The notes beneath the pieces are model-generated. The model had not been told where the DNA came from. It ran no database searches and saw nothing but the letters and a program-made list of their open reading frames with translations. DNA of 64,000 nucleotides from Vesta saturnalis (lineage: Eukaryota; Arthropoda; Insecta; Coleoptera; Lampyridae), in NCBI GenBank assembly GCA_036346205.1, contig JARFJB010001987.1, forward strand, positions 953,501 through 1,017,500, written 5' to 3'. Position 1 is the first letter of the stretch, and each line of letters begins with the position of its first letter. The translations under genes were made by a program, and so were the position numbers. This document shows positions 46,169 through 55,098 of the stretch, in pieces.

Positions 46169-46171
<3 letters not shown>
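43791..46171. mobile_element. TG...CA insertion of 2381 bp inside (TA)n; candidate solo LTR
   Basis: The sequence begins TGTCGTAACCCAGACG and ends GTGCTACCTACA, and both sides are (TA)n, as if one microsatellite had been split with an ATAT target duplication. TG...CA ends are the hallmark of LTRs. There is no long coding frame and the two ends do not match each other, so a solo LTR or a noncoding LTR derivative is the best guess. A GC-rich patch (ggttgggggccgccctc) lies near 45985. The class is uncertain. Confidence 0.45.

Positions 46172-46241
<70 letters not shown>
46172..46241. repeat. (TA)n microsatellite, right part of a split tract
   Basis: About 35 TA units, followed by ttgtagtcaactc. 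Confidence 0.97.
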
Positions 46242-46244
<3 letters not shown>

Positions 46245-46429
46245 AGTCAACTCAAACTAAAGTCATCAATTGATAATATATTCAAGAAGGCATCACAAAA
46301 ATTGTCTCAAACGAATCTTAAACTCGGAATCTCTTGTTTATCCGCCCTCATCGGCATCATCTCCGACGTGCGCCGTAGGCCACTCAGCATGCAAGACGAA
46401 CATTAATATGTACTTCCAACTTACAGGCT

Positions 46430-46700
46430 ACCTTGTATGAGATTTTTCACGATTATATAGCGGTATGATCACTACGTCTACGCACATCATGTGCGGATAT
46501 TTAGGCGAATGCTGGGGTAGCATCTTCTCCCTCAGAACTCTATTCCTTCCTATCCTATTCTGGCCGAACCCATCCTTAATTCCACCATGCATATATACGT
46601 AATGTATATATGTATGATGAGAATGCATCGCTGTGGCTGAACCAGCGTGGAAAGGCTGAGCAGCCCGCCCCTCCACTTCGGCGAGGGAATAAAACACGTC
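46430..46700 (+). mobile_element. tRNA-derived SINE, copy 5 (headless)
   Basis: Starts at accttgtatgagatttt, after the point where the tRNA head should be, and runs through gcgaatgctggggtagcat to gcagcccgcccctccac and gagggaataaaa. A 5'-truncated copy, as expected of target-primed insertion. Confidence 0.8.
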
Positions 46701-46824
46701 GCTTTCGTTTCCTTCCTTCCAATGTATAACGTTTAGAATACAGCATTTATTGAACCCTAGTATAATTATACATAAATAATTGTATAAATTACTATTATGG
46801 CAATTAAATGATAATGGACACTAT

Positions 46825-47365
46825 TCTAGAAACAAACTGCTTGTTTTAATTTAGTCTGTTTCATAAATATTTTATTGAAAAATCTTATTAACACAGCAAT
46901 ATGTTTCCTTTCTATGAAATCTTGCAATATACTTACACATATATATGTATTATAACTTCTGCAATTAAAAAATTGACAGAACCCAGATTTTTTATTAATT
47001 GGCATAATCAGTGTGAAAATTATCTTTATTGACAATACCAGTACCCTTGTGTTTAGTTTTACATTTAAACATTTCCAGTTACATAATTCTTCCACAACAT
47101 TTTGGTTTTGATACCAATTTCACAACTTTATCTTCATGTGCTCCAAACAGATCATGAAACTGTTTGCATAGAGCTAGTTGCACTTATAATCCCATTCATA
47201 AATGTTGCTTGCACTAGATTTCTATGTGTTGATTTGCATAAGCTAAATCTTTATTATTGCTATTGCCACCCACATTGCAACTCTAAGCAGTAATTAGTTA
47301 TACTATACAATACTACGATTTACCTCAGTAACGTGGTAAACATTTTCTCCCTATAACCCCGTCTA
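46825..47365. repeat. 3' flank of zinc-finger gene 1, duplicated at 60590-61310
   Basis: Phrases such as aaacaaactgctt, aatcttgcaatat, attatcagtgtga-like text, aacaataccactactctt-like text and tctactacacagttttttat-like text occur in the same order in both places. This shows that the duplication unit extends beyond the coding sequence. Confidence 0.75.
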
Positions 47366-48784
47366 CTACACAGTTTTGTATTTCTTTGCAAAATGACGTA
47401 TTAAATCAATCTTCTGTATTGTAGAATAGTCACATTGATCACATTTGTAAATAGTACTTGAAGTATGTGTTAATAGATGATTTTTTACATTGCACGTCAA
47501 TGTTGGTGAATAACCACTTTGATTACAATTAGTACTTGAGGTATGTCTTAATTGATGTTTCCTTAAATTGTATTTTACTTTTGATGAATAATCACATTGA
47601 TTACATTTGTAATAGGTACAGGAAGTGTGTATCAATTGATGTATTTTTAAATTGCGTTTTACTTTTGATGAATATTCACATTGATCGCATTTATAATTTG
47701 TACTGGAAGTGTGTATTATTTGATGTATTTTCAAATTGCGCTTAACTTTTGATGTATAATCACAGTGATCACATCTATAATTAGTACTTGAAATGTGTAT
47801 TAATTGATGTTGTTTTAAATAACGCTTTAAGTTTGATGAATAATCACATCGGTGACATTTGTAATTAGTACTTGAAGTGTGTATTAAGAGATGTATTTTT
47901 AAATTACGTTTCAATTTTGATGAATAGTCACATTGATCACATTTGTAATTAGAGCTTGAAATGTGTATTAATTGATGTTGTTTTAAATTGCGCTTCACAT
48001 TTGATGAATAATCACATTGATTACATTTGTAATTAATACTTGACGTGTGTATTAATTGATGTATTTTAAAATTGCGTTTCAAGTTTGATGAATAATCACA
48101 CTGATCACAATTGTAACTGGTACTTGAAGAGTGTCTTAGTTGATGTATTGTGAAATTGCGCTTCACTTTTGATGAATAATCACATTGATCACATTTGTAA
48201 GTAATACTTGAAGTATGTATTGATACATGTTTTTTTAAATTATTCTTAACTTTTGTTGAATAATCACATTGATTACATTTGTAATTAGTACTAGAAGTAT
48301 GTATTAATAGATGTTGTCTTAAATTAAACTTTAGCTTTGATGAATAATCACAATGATCACATTTGTAGTTAGTATTTAAATTGTGTATTTTTAAATGTCT
48401 TCTTAAGAACTTCTTTAAATTTGTAGAATAGTCACATTTATGGCATTTGAATTTACCATGTGAACTATGTATGGCACTATCATGTTTTAAATCGCTCTTC
48501 AATTTTGTAGAATAGTCATATTCATTGCATTCATATAATATAAGAGAAGAGTGTATTATTTTAGAATCGACTTCAGATGTATTAATATGATTTATCAAAT
48601 AAGAATCACAGTCTTCTTTAATGTTAGACGTATTTATCAATTCACATTTTATATTATTAGAACCCAAATTTACTTCATGTTTTGTATCATTTATTATGAC
48701 TTGTTGTTGGATAAGGAATAAATCGATAGGTCCTTCTTCTTTAGGTTCTAATTTAATCATATTTTGATTAACTTCAGCTGACAT
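47366..48784 (-). CDS. Polydactyl C2H2 zinc-finger protein 1 (about 13-14 fingers)
   Basis: One uninterrupted exon of 472 residues. The start MSAEVNQNMIKLEPKEEGPI at 48784 (aagATGt) has an N-terminal ~110 residues without fingers. The motif IKLEPKEEG resembles a SUMO site (Ile-Lys-x-Glu). About 11 canonical fingers of the form Y-K-C-x2-C-D-Y-S-S-K-x-K-x-N-L-x2-H-x3-H follow, with TSSTN linkers instead of TGEKP but of the same length. The first finger (residues ~83-106) lacks a Cys and a His, the 13th (NCNQSGYSP) lacks a Cys, and the last lacks its final His. It is probably a nuclear DNA-binding protein; the target is unknown. A paralogue lies at 62470-64000. Confidence 0.9.
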   Translation of the reverse strand: MSAEVNQNMIKLEPKEEGPIDLFLIQQQVIINDTKHEVNLGSNNIKCELINTSNIKEDCDSYLINHINTSEVDSKIIHSSLILYECNEYDYSTKLKSDLKHDSAIHSSHGKFKCHKCDYSTNLKKFLRRHLKIHNLNTNYKCDHCDYSSKLKFNLRQHLLIHTSSTNYKCNQCDYSTKVKNNLKKHVSIHTSSITYKCDQCDYSSKVKRNFTIHQLRHSSSTSYNCDQCDYSSNLKRNFKIHQLIHTSSINYKCNQCDYSSNVKRNLKQHQLIHISSSNYKCDQCDYSSKLKRNLKIHLLIHTSSTNYKCHRCDYSSNLKRYLKQHQLIHISSTNYRCDHCDYTSKVKRNLKIHQIIHTSSTNYKCDQCEYSSKVKRNLKIHQLIHTSCTYYKCNQCDYSSKVKYNLRKHQLRHTSSTNCNQSGYSPTLTCNVKNHLLTHTSSTIYKCDQCDYSTIQKIDLIRHFAKKYKTV

Positions 48785-48841
48785 CTTAAACTATTCACGG
48801 ACGAGTGTCTCGAGAGAGCATTGATCTTGGCTGCAATGACA

Positions 48842-48849
48842 TTTGGCGC
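48842..48849 (-). promoter_or_regulatory. E2F-like motif upstream of zinc-finger gene 1
   Basis: TTTGGCGC fits the TTTSSCGC E2F consensus and lies about 60 bp upstream of the start codon, in a locally GC-rich stretch; a related tttggcg occurs near 48930. A motif match only. Confidence 0.25.
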
Positions 48850-48984
48850 GCCTGCGCAACTCTTCTTAACGTAAGGTTAATTTCCCGACTATGAACCTCC
48901 CACCACAGTGTTAGCGCGGAATTTAAATTTGGCGTGCATTGTCTAAAATAATAATGTCCATCTTTGACGCAATAGATATTTATG

Positions 48985-49085
48985 TATTAAGGGCATAATC
49001 AGAAGATTATGGCTCGAGGGAACGTTAAAAGCCCGACGCGAAGCGGAGGGCTTTTATATTCCTGAGAGCCATAATCTACAATTAT
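48985..49085. mobile_element. Short hairpin MITE
   Basis: The left arm gcataatcagaagattatgg..gttaaaagccc pairs with the right arm gggcttttatattcc..gagccataatct.caattatgc, around gacgcgaagcgga. Confidence 0.75.
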
Positions 49086-49095
49086 GCCGTGGTAC

Positions 49096-49378
49096 TAATA
49101 TTTTATTTTATTTTGCACCATGAAACTGGAACAAAATTTTAAAAAGATTCAGTACTTTCGGCAAGTTTTTAAATGCAAATGCAGTGAAATAAAGTCGACA
49201 GTAGGCTAATTTGTTGTTACTAAGATACTGTGATATTGCTATTATATATCATGTCATGTGTTTGCTGTCAATCATGCTGCTTAGCATCAATGACATTTCC
49301 GTGCTATAAAGACCACATTACGCCCGCATTTGGAGGCGTATAAAGAACATTATGGTGGCAAAATAAAATAAAATATGT
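49096..49378. mobile_element. MITE of ~283 bp with ~25-bp terminal inverted repeats
   Basis: The left end aatattttattttattttgc is the inverse of the right end gcaaaataaaataaaatat. No coding. It sits next to the hairpin at 48985, and the two may be parts of one compound insertion. Confidence 0.65.
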
Positions 49379-49509
49379 TACAGTTAGCAAGGCTTATAAA
49401 CAGTTATTGAAATATCACATGTTTAGTTACTATGTGTTTTTTGTATTACAGTGATTTTGCTATAGAAACGGTTTTAATAAAAATAAATGATTTGTAAAGT
49501 TTACAGTTA

Positions 49510-49640
49510 CATAATAGTATATTACATGATGAGAGTTGTAAGTAACATATTACGTACGAGTGTAAGAAGTTGCGCACGAACCGCTAGACTAGTGCAGTAA
49601 TTCCACGAGTACGTAAGTGACTTGCAACTTAAGTTGTGTA
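49510..49640. repeat. Inverted repeat beside the second Crypton fragment
   Basis: The text gagttgtaagtaacatatta and cgtacgagtg pairs with cacgagtacgtaagtgactt and gcaacttaagtt. It lies about 200 bp beyond the recombinase end and might be its terminal sequence. Confidence 0.5.
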
Positions 49641-49848
49641 CTATACCTTTTCTACGACCATTCATTTTATCTGTAACTACGAGCTGCAAAAACGGAAGTC
49701 CATTTGTAAATTCGATTGAAAACGAAATTCACATTGATTTGAAAATAAGTACTTACCCTGTTTTCAATAATATTAAGTCAGAAAAAAGATCTATAGACTA
49801 CATTTATTAAAATTAAATAATCTAACACATTATTTTTCAGTATAGTAA

Positions 49849-50411
49849 TTATGATTGACAGTGAGATTTTTGCAGTGTTTCAATATTAATGTTCTGGATA
49901 TATGAAGCGTTGTGTGATAGAGCAGTTGTAGATGTTGTTGGATTGTTTTCCTCAACGGTAAGTTTTAGATTTTGCTCCAGAGAAACAGAAGTTGAAGCTG
50001 CGGTCTCCATTATTTTATCTGCAGTTACAGTCTGGTTGTTTTCCTCGACTGCAAAATCCAAATTTTGCTCCAAACAACTAGCTATTGTCCCCATTATTTT
50101 ATCTGCAGTTGTAGTCTGATTGAAAATCGAATTATCTACATAGCCCTCCGCCACCGCCAAAGAGCGCCATCCTCCATGGCGCTTCAGGGCAAGTAAATCC
50201 CCACCAGCATTCACTAGAAGGGTGGCTGAGGTTCTGCGAAAATAATGACTTGTATACTGCGTAATTTGTTTCGGGACATTGTCAATTTTATTAATTTCCA
50301 CAACTTGCTTTGTATATCTCCCTTTTTGGTAATTCGTGAAAAATTGGTTGATGTTTGTCTCTTTAAGTTTAAGACGAATGTCTACGTATCTTTTGCAGAC
50401 ATTATAAAAGG
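49849..50411 (-). pseudogene. Crypton-type tyrosine recombinase C-terminus, copy 2
   Basis: The open frame extends from about 50411 (before any Met). It reads YVDIRLKLKETNINQFFTNY, then QKGRYTKQVVEINK, and then the catalytic core TSHYFRRTSATLLVNAGGDL with the H-x-x-R pair. LALKRHGGWRSLAVAEGYVD follows, carrying the second His/Trp and the Tyr nucleophile. The tail (~60-150) has two repeats of TTTADKIM / QTVTADKIM with SLEQNL...EENN. This part has no internal stop, unlike the copy at 35634. It is cut at its N-terminal side by a Jockey insertion near 50430. Confidence 0.85.
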
Positions 50412-50446
50412 CTCCAGATATAACAAATGATCTCTCAATTTTTGTC

Positions 50447-51032
50447 CATTCAAAAGAGAGCGACTAGGCTTATAAATGACCCGTCCTTAACTTTCCACAT
50501 ACAGTCTCTTGAGCATAAAAGGATGGTTTCAGTTCTGTCTTTGTATTATCGTTATTACAACGAATATTGTGCTGCTGAATTATATTCTTTGATACCATCT
50601 CGGGCCATCTCTTTGCCAGAAACACTCGGTTCGCTCATTCACATCATCAGTATGCAGTACAAATCTCCACTTGCCGTACCAAACGGGCGCAATCCACATT
50701 TTTCTACACGGCTTCGAAACTCTGGAATGATCTCCCTAGTTCCTGTTTTCCTCTCACTTATGATATGAGAAAATTTAAAGCAGCTGTTCATCGGCATCTA
50801 TTGGCAATTCATTATCCCTCTATCCATTCTCCTAAGTGTTCCTAAGTGCTTTAGCACGATAGGTCAAATTTAGCCTGTTTAGGTCCACAATCATAAAAAA
50901 ACTTTGTTAAAATCTTTTTTGTTTTTATATTTTTCTTTCTCATGCAACTTTTGTTTCTAGATATTGTAAAGTTATTCGGTAATTGGACTTTCAGTCTGTT
51001 GAATAAATAAACATTTATTATTATTATTATTT
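50447..51032 (+). pseudogene. Jockey-type non-LTR reverse transcriptase, 3' end copy 2
   Basis: Starts in IQKRATRLINDPSL and runs through LEHKRMVSVLSLYYRYYNEY, then AELYSLIPSRAIS. A one-base change before SLPETLGSLIH shifts the frame. The 3' UTR continues past the A-run where the other two copies stop and reaches gaataaataaacatttatta with a (TTA)n tail at 51010-51032, probably the true element end. Confidence 0.85.
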
Positions 51033-52689
51033 ACTAAACATTCTAGTGGGGTAACATTTACACCTACATACATTATGTACAAACAAGAATTTCTCGTGCA
51101 AACTCACCTTCATATATTATTCAAAATACGTCCTACGCACAACAAGAGACTGCATATACCCAGTGTCTTAAAATAATCTCACAGAGCACACAAACATCAA
51201 TTTCATACAAGAAACTTTGAATTAATTGAAAATAGTATCCTTTTAAGTATAATCTGAATGTTTCATTTTTGAAAAGCTTACACATCATTGTTTTTTTATC
51301 ATGAATCATGTTTAAATGATGACAAATTAAAGAATAATAATAAAACTCTGACACCTTCAACATTAACTGTATTCGATCCTGTTGATTTAAGTAAATGTTA
51401 ATGACTTAAGTAGACTTCTCATTGGTACATTTCAAGAATTTTATGTTTTATCACTTAAATTACCAGCATCGAATACAGCGATTCTTAAACACCATATTTG
51501 TCTTAAAATAAAAATAAATTGTAATTATTAAATAATTTTACAGGTAGTTTAAATACATTTAACATTAATGCACGCACCACATTTTTATTCTTAAAAGTTG
51601 CCTCGTGAATGTTAGCTTTCAGAGTACAGACCACATTTTTAACTGGAAATGGATGTAGGAATGTTAAATTAAATGCTTTCCAAATATTTTTATTCATACA
51701 TTAGGTATCCTTTATGCGAATTACATTGATAACTTATTCGTACTATAATTACGTGAGAGAAGGTGAGCTGCTCTAAACTAATAAAATGGATGTTTAAGCA
51801 AATTTTCTATTTAAATTTTCAATTTTGTTATGTCCAGTTCTTTTTAAGCAATCTCTTTGGACGAGGGTGTTCGAGATGAATAAGAAAATAAAGATATTAG
51901 ATACGTCTTTGTACTTTATCATATGTAAATATTAGTTAGCGTTTCAAATTTTTACATCTTCAAAGTTTCTTTACGCATTGAGTATTATTTCGTTATCATA
52001 TTTTAACGTACGTTTTAAATTAGAAGTGGATTTTAAGACTTTTTGTGTTAAATTTATATTAGTTATTTACCGAGTGGCTCTATATCTGGATTTCCGTAAT
52101 GAGTTAGGATTCTTATAACCTGGCCTAAAGGCATTGCCGAAAAATTTAGATCACAGTGGCGTCAGTGACTTTTACTACCGACTTTTGAGTTTTATTGCAT
52201 GGTAAATGTAAGGTGCTTGAAGTCTAATCTTCGGTGAGTTCAGCCGACAACTGACTTATTTAATAACCATACGCGACGCCTAGTGCAGTTGATAGTGTAA
52301 CAGTATCTTCTCTCTTCACTTCTTGAATAGCTTCAATCGATTAGTATTAAAACGACTATCTCCTTTTAACATATCCCTTATTTACATAAAACTGCGCTGG
52401 CTAATTTGACCACCGAGTGGTCATATATTCTAGGGGTTTTGAACTATCTGATATACAGATATGTTGTATATACCTTTCATGTCCATAATGAGATTTAAAA
52501 TAAGTTACTGATACATGTTTTGTATCACTAACCTTAACTACCATGTGACAAGACAATCCAATTTTGTGGGTATCGTGAGACTTCAAAATTTCTTTTATGT
52601 ACGGATTTACTTACACATTTGCCTATAATTGTATTTATTAGCAAAATAATTTCTTTAATAACACCAAACCTGAAAAATTGCTTTCATAG

Positions 52690-52690
<1 letters not shown>
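51033..52690. other. AT-rich intergenic sequence
   Basis: Several 60-75-codon frames occur on the minus strand (51133, 51503, 52401); none has a recognisable domain. Confidence 0.5.

Positions 52691-52753
<63 letters not shown>
52691..52753. repeat. (TA)n microsatellite at a retroelement tail
   Basis: About 31 TA units directly abutting the 3' end (cataa) of the minus-strand Jockey copy. Confidence 0.97.
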
Positions 52754-52756
<3 letters not shown>

Positions 52757-54290
52757 GATTATGGACCTGAACAGGATAAATTTGGCCTACCGTGCTAAAG
52801 CACTCAGGAACACTTAGGAGAATGGATAGAGGGATAATGAATTGCCAATAGATGCCTATGAACAGCTACCTTAAATTTTCTCATATCATAAGTGAGAGGA
52901 AAACAGGAACTAGGGAGATCATTCCAGAGTTTAGAAGCCGTATAGAAAAATGTGGATTGCGCCCGTTTGGCACGACAAGTGGAGATTTGTACTGCATACT
53001 GATTATGTGAATGAGCGAACGGAGTGTTTCTCGCAAAGATAGCCCGAAATGATATCAAAGAATATAATTAAGCAGCACAATAGCCTTTGTAATAACGATA
53101 ATACAAAGAAAGAACTGAAACCATCCTTCTATGTTCAAGGGACTGTATGTGAGAAGTTAAGGACGGGTCATTTATAAGCCTAATCGCTCTCTTTTGAATA
53201 CGATCAACGACATCGAGAGCGTATTGGGGAGCATTAACCCAAAGGTGAGAATTATATTCCAGATGAGGCCGAATTTGGGCCTTATACAGCAGAAGGAGTT
53301 GTCGAGAGGTAAAGTACTGCTTAGATCTGTACAAAAAGCCGATTTTACGAGCAGCTGTTTTGGTAGCTGACAGAAGATGGTCAACCCATGAGAGATTTGA
53401 GGATACAGTCATACCCAACAGAGTAATAGAGTCTGAAAACTTAAGAACTGAGCCATTCATACTTACAACAGGAAATGATCGATCTTTTTTGGCGGACATA
53501 AGGCAACTATGAGTTTTGTTAGCATTAAATTTAACTAGATTATTGCTTCCCCATTCGAAAATACGTTGAATGTCTTTGTTGATTGAATTTGCCATTTCAG
53601 CTTTAATTTCTTGATTTGACATAGAAGGTGGATTATAACTATGAGTAGACTGAGATGAACTACAGTGAAGAGTGCTATCGTCAGCAAAAAAATGGATGGG
53701 GTTAGTTGTTGAAGAAATAAGGTCATTTATGTACAGCAGAAAAAGTGTAGGCGCTATAACGGATCCCTGTGGTACGCCCGCGTTAATGCTAACTTCTTTT
53801 GAAAAAAAGCCATCAACTACGACACGTATTCGTTTTTTATCAAGGAAACTAGAAACCTAATTGATGAGCATATCATTTAACCCAAACGAGATGAGTTTGG
53901 CAATTAAACACTTATGCCAAACTTGGTCAAATGCCTTTGAAATATCTAAAGCGACTACAACTGTTTCACCGGACTGCTCTACTGTATTGTTCCAAACTTG
54001 GGTCACATATGAAAGAAGATCGCCTGTTGAACGGCTTTGCCTAAACCCATATTGGTGGTCACTAAGGAGTTTGTTAGTTTAAAGGAACGTGAGCAGTTGC
54101 TGATTGTAGGCTTTTTGCATGATTTTAGACAAAATGGAAGTGATGGCAACTGGTCGCAAGTTTGAAGGATCGGCCTTATCGCCTTTTTTGGGAGTAGGTT
54201 GAACATTTGCTAACTTCCACGATGAAGGGAATTCCCCAGAAGACATAGAGATCGTGTAGAGAATACACAGAATATTTACTTCCTAAAGTA
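52754..54290 (-). pseudogene. Jockey-type non-LTR retrotransposon, RT domain copy 3
   Basis: The longest copy, 5'-truncated. From about 54290 downward: SMSSGEFPSSWKLANVQPTP, LRPVAITSILSKIMQKA, HQYGFRQSRSTGDLLSYVT and VVVALDISKAFDQVWHK (first catalytic Asp). Then come the F-A-D-D box near 53690 (FADDSTLHCSSS), WGSNNLVKFNANKTHSCLMS and SITLLGMTVSSNLSWVDHL, followed by the tail shared with the other copies, ending PKCS. The order of RT motifs is that of the Jockey/CR1 group. Stops (after LLTFL and MLIN) and a frameshift near 53067 inactivate it. Confidence 0.9.
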
Positions 54291-54469
54291 ATATTTTCAA
54301 CGAGAATTGAAATTATAAAAATAAATTGTAAATAGTACATTTATTCGATGAGTTATCTCCATGCACACTTTCGAATGAACAAAACTACAGCTCAGTCTCA
54401 TCCTTTTCAAAGTTGTGATAACACTAAATACTTTATTAGTCTATTCATCTAGAAATTTACACTCTACAT
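54291..54469. other. AT-rich, no gene seen
   Basis: Short spacer between the Jockey truncation point and the C2H2 frame. Confidence 0.4.
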
Positions 54470-54706
54470 CTATTTCTCTGGCTCCCGAAACCTAAAACCT
54501 TTGCAATTCGTTGAACAGTTTGTAAATATTAAGAGTACTTTTATCAAAATATGATTATTAACATATATAGGCTTTTTTAAATGATGGGTTGATTTCAGGT
54601 GCCGATTAAAATTACTTTTGCCATAAAAGAATTTACGACAAATAAAACAATTAAGATCGCTCATTGTATCTATAGTAATACCTTCACTAATCAAATCCAG
54701 AAACAA
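54470..54706 (-). CDS. Single C2H2 zinc-finger frame, probable exon or fragment
   Basis: The frame contains MSDLNCFICRKFFYGKSNFN followed by RHLKSTHHLKKP: a C2H2 finger, C-x2-C-x12-H-x4-H. The internal Met at 54664 (MSDLNC) is a plausible start. The finger differs from the CDYSSK type of the neighbouring genes. Either a first exon of a zinc-finger gene or an orphan fragment; no partner exon was found. Confidence 0.4.
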   Translation of the reverse strand: MFLDLISEGITIDTMSDLNCFICRKFFYGKSNFNRHLKSTHHLKKPIYVNNHILIKVLLIFTNCSTNCKGFRFREPEK

Positions 54707-54719
54707 ATGCTATTGACTG

Positions 54720-55092
54720 ATGAAATGTAAAAATAATAGAGACAGTATCCAAGTAACGATAAAATTTTTAAATACTGTACCAACATAATCTTGTAATTGT
54801 AAATGTAACTAGCATGAGACTGATTACCTAGGTTGGTCTTTAGCTGCATCTAGCTCAGATCGGGGTTGTTAGAAGAAGATAAAATTAAATAGGTATTTAA
54901 AAACGGTTTGGAGGTTTTGGTTTAATGCAAACAGCTGTGGGTTAAAGAAATACAAAGTTGAATTTCATGTGTTACCTTAACATATTAGAATCTTCTGGGT
55001 AACTTTATATAACAGGGTCTTATTTGGAGGTATAACTAAAATGTAAAATATTTCAATACCAGTGTTCCTCCTAATCAAATATGATTTATTTA
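54720..55092. other. AT-rich flank of the foldback element
   Basis: No feature recognised. Confidence 0.4.
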
Positions 55093-55098
55093 GCTATA

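Noticed and set aside
51133..51697. Minus-strand frames of 64-76 codons
   Set aside because: No domain, no splice context, overlapping AT-rich sequence.
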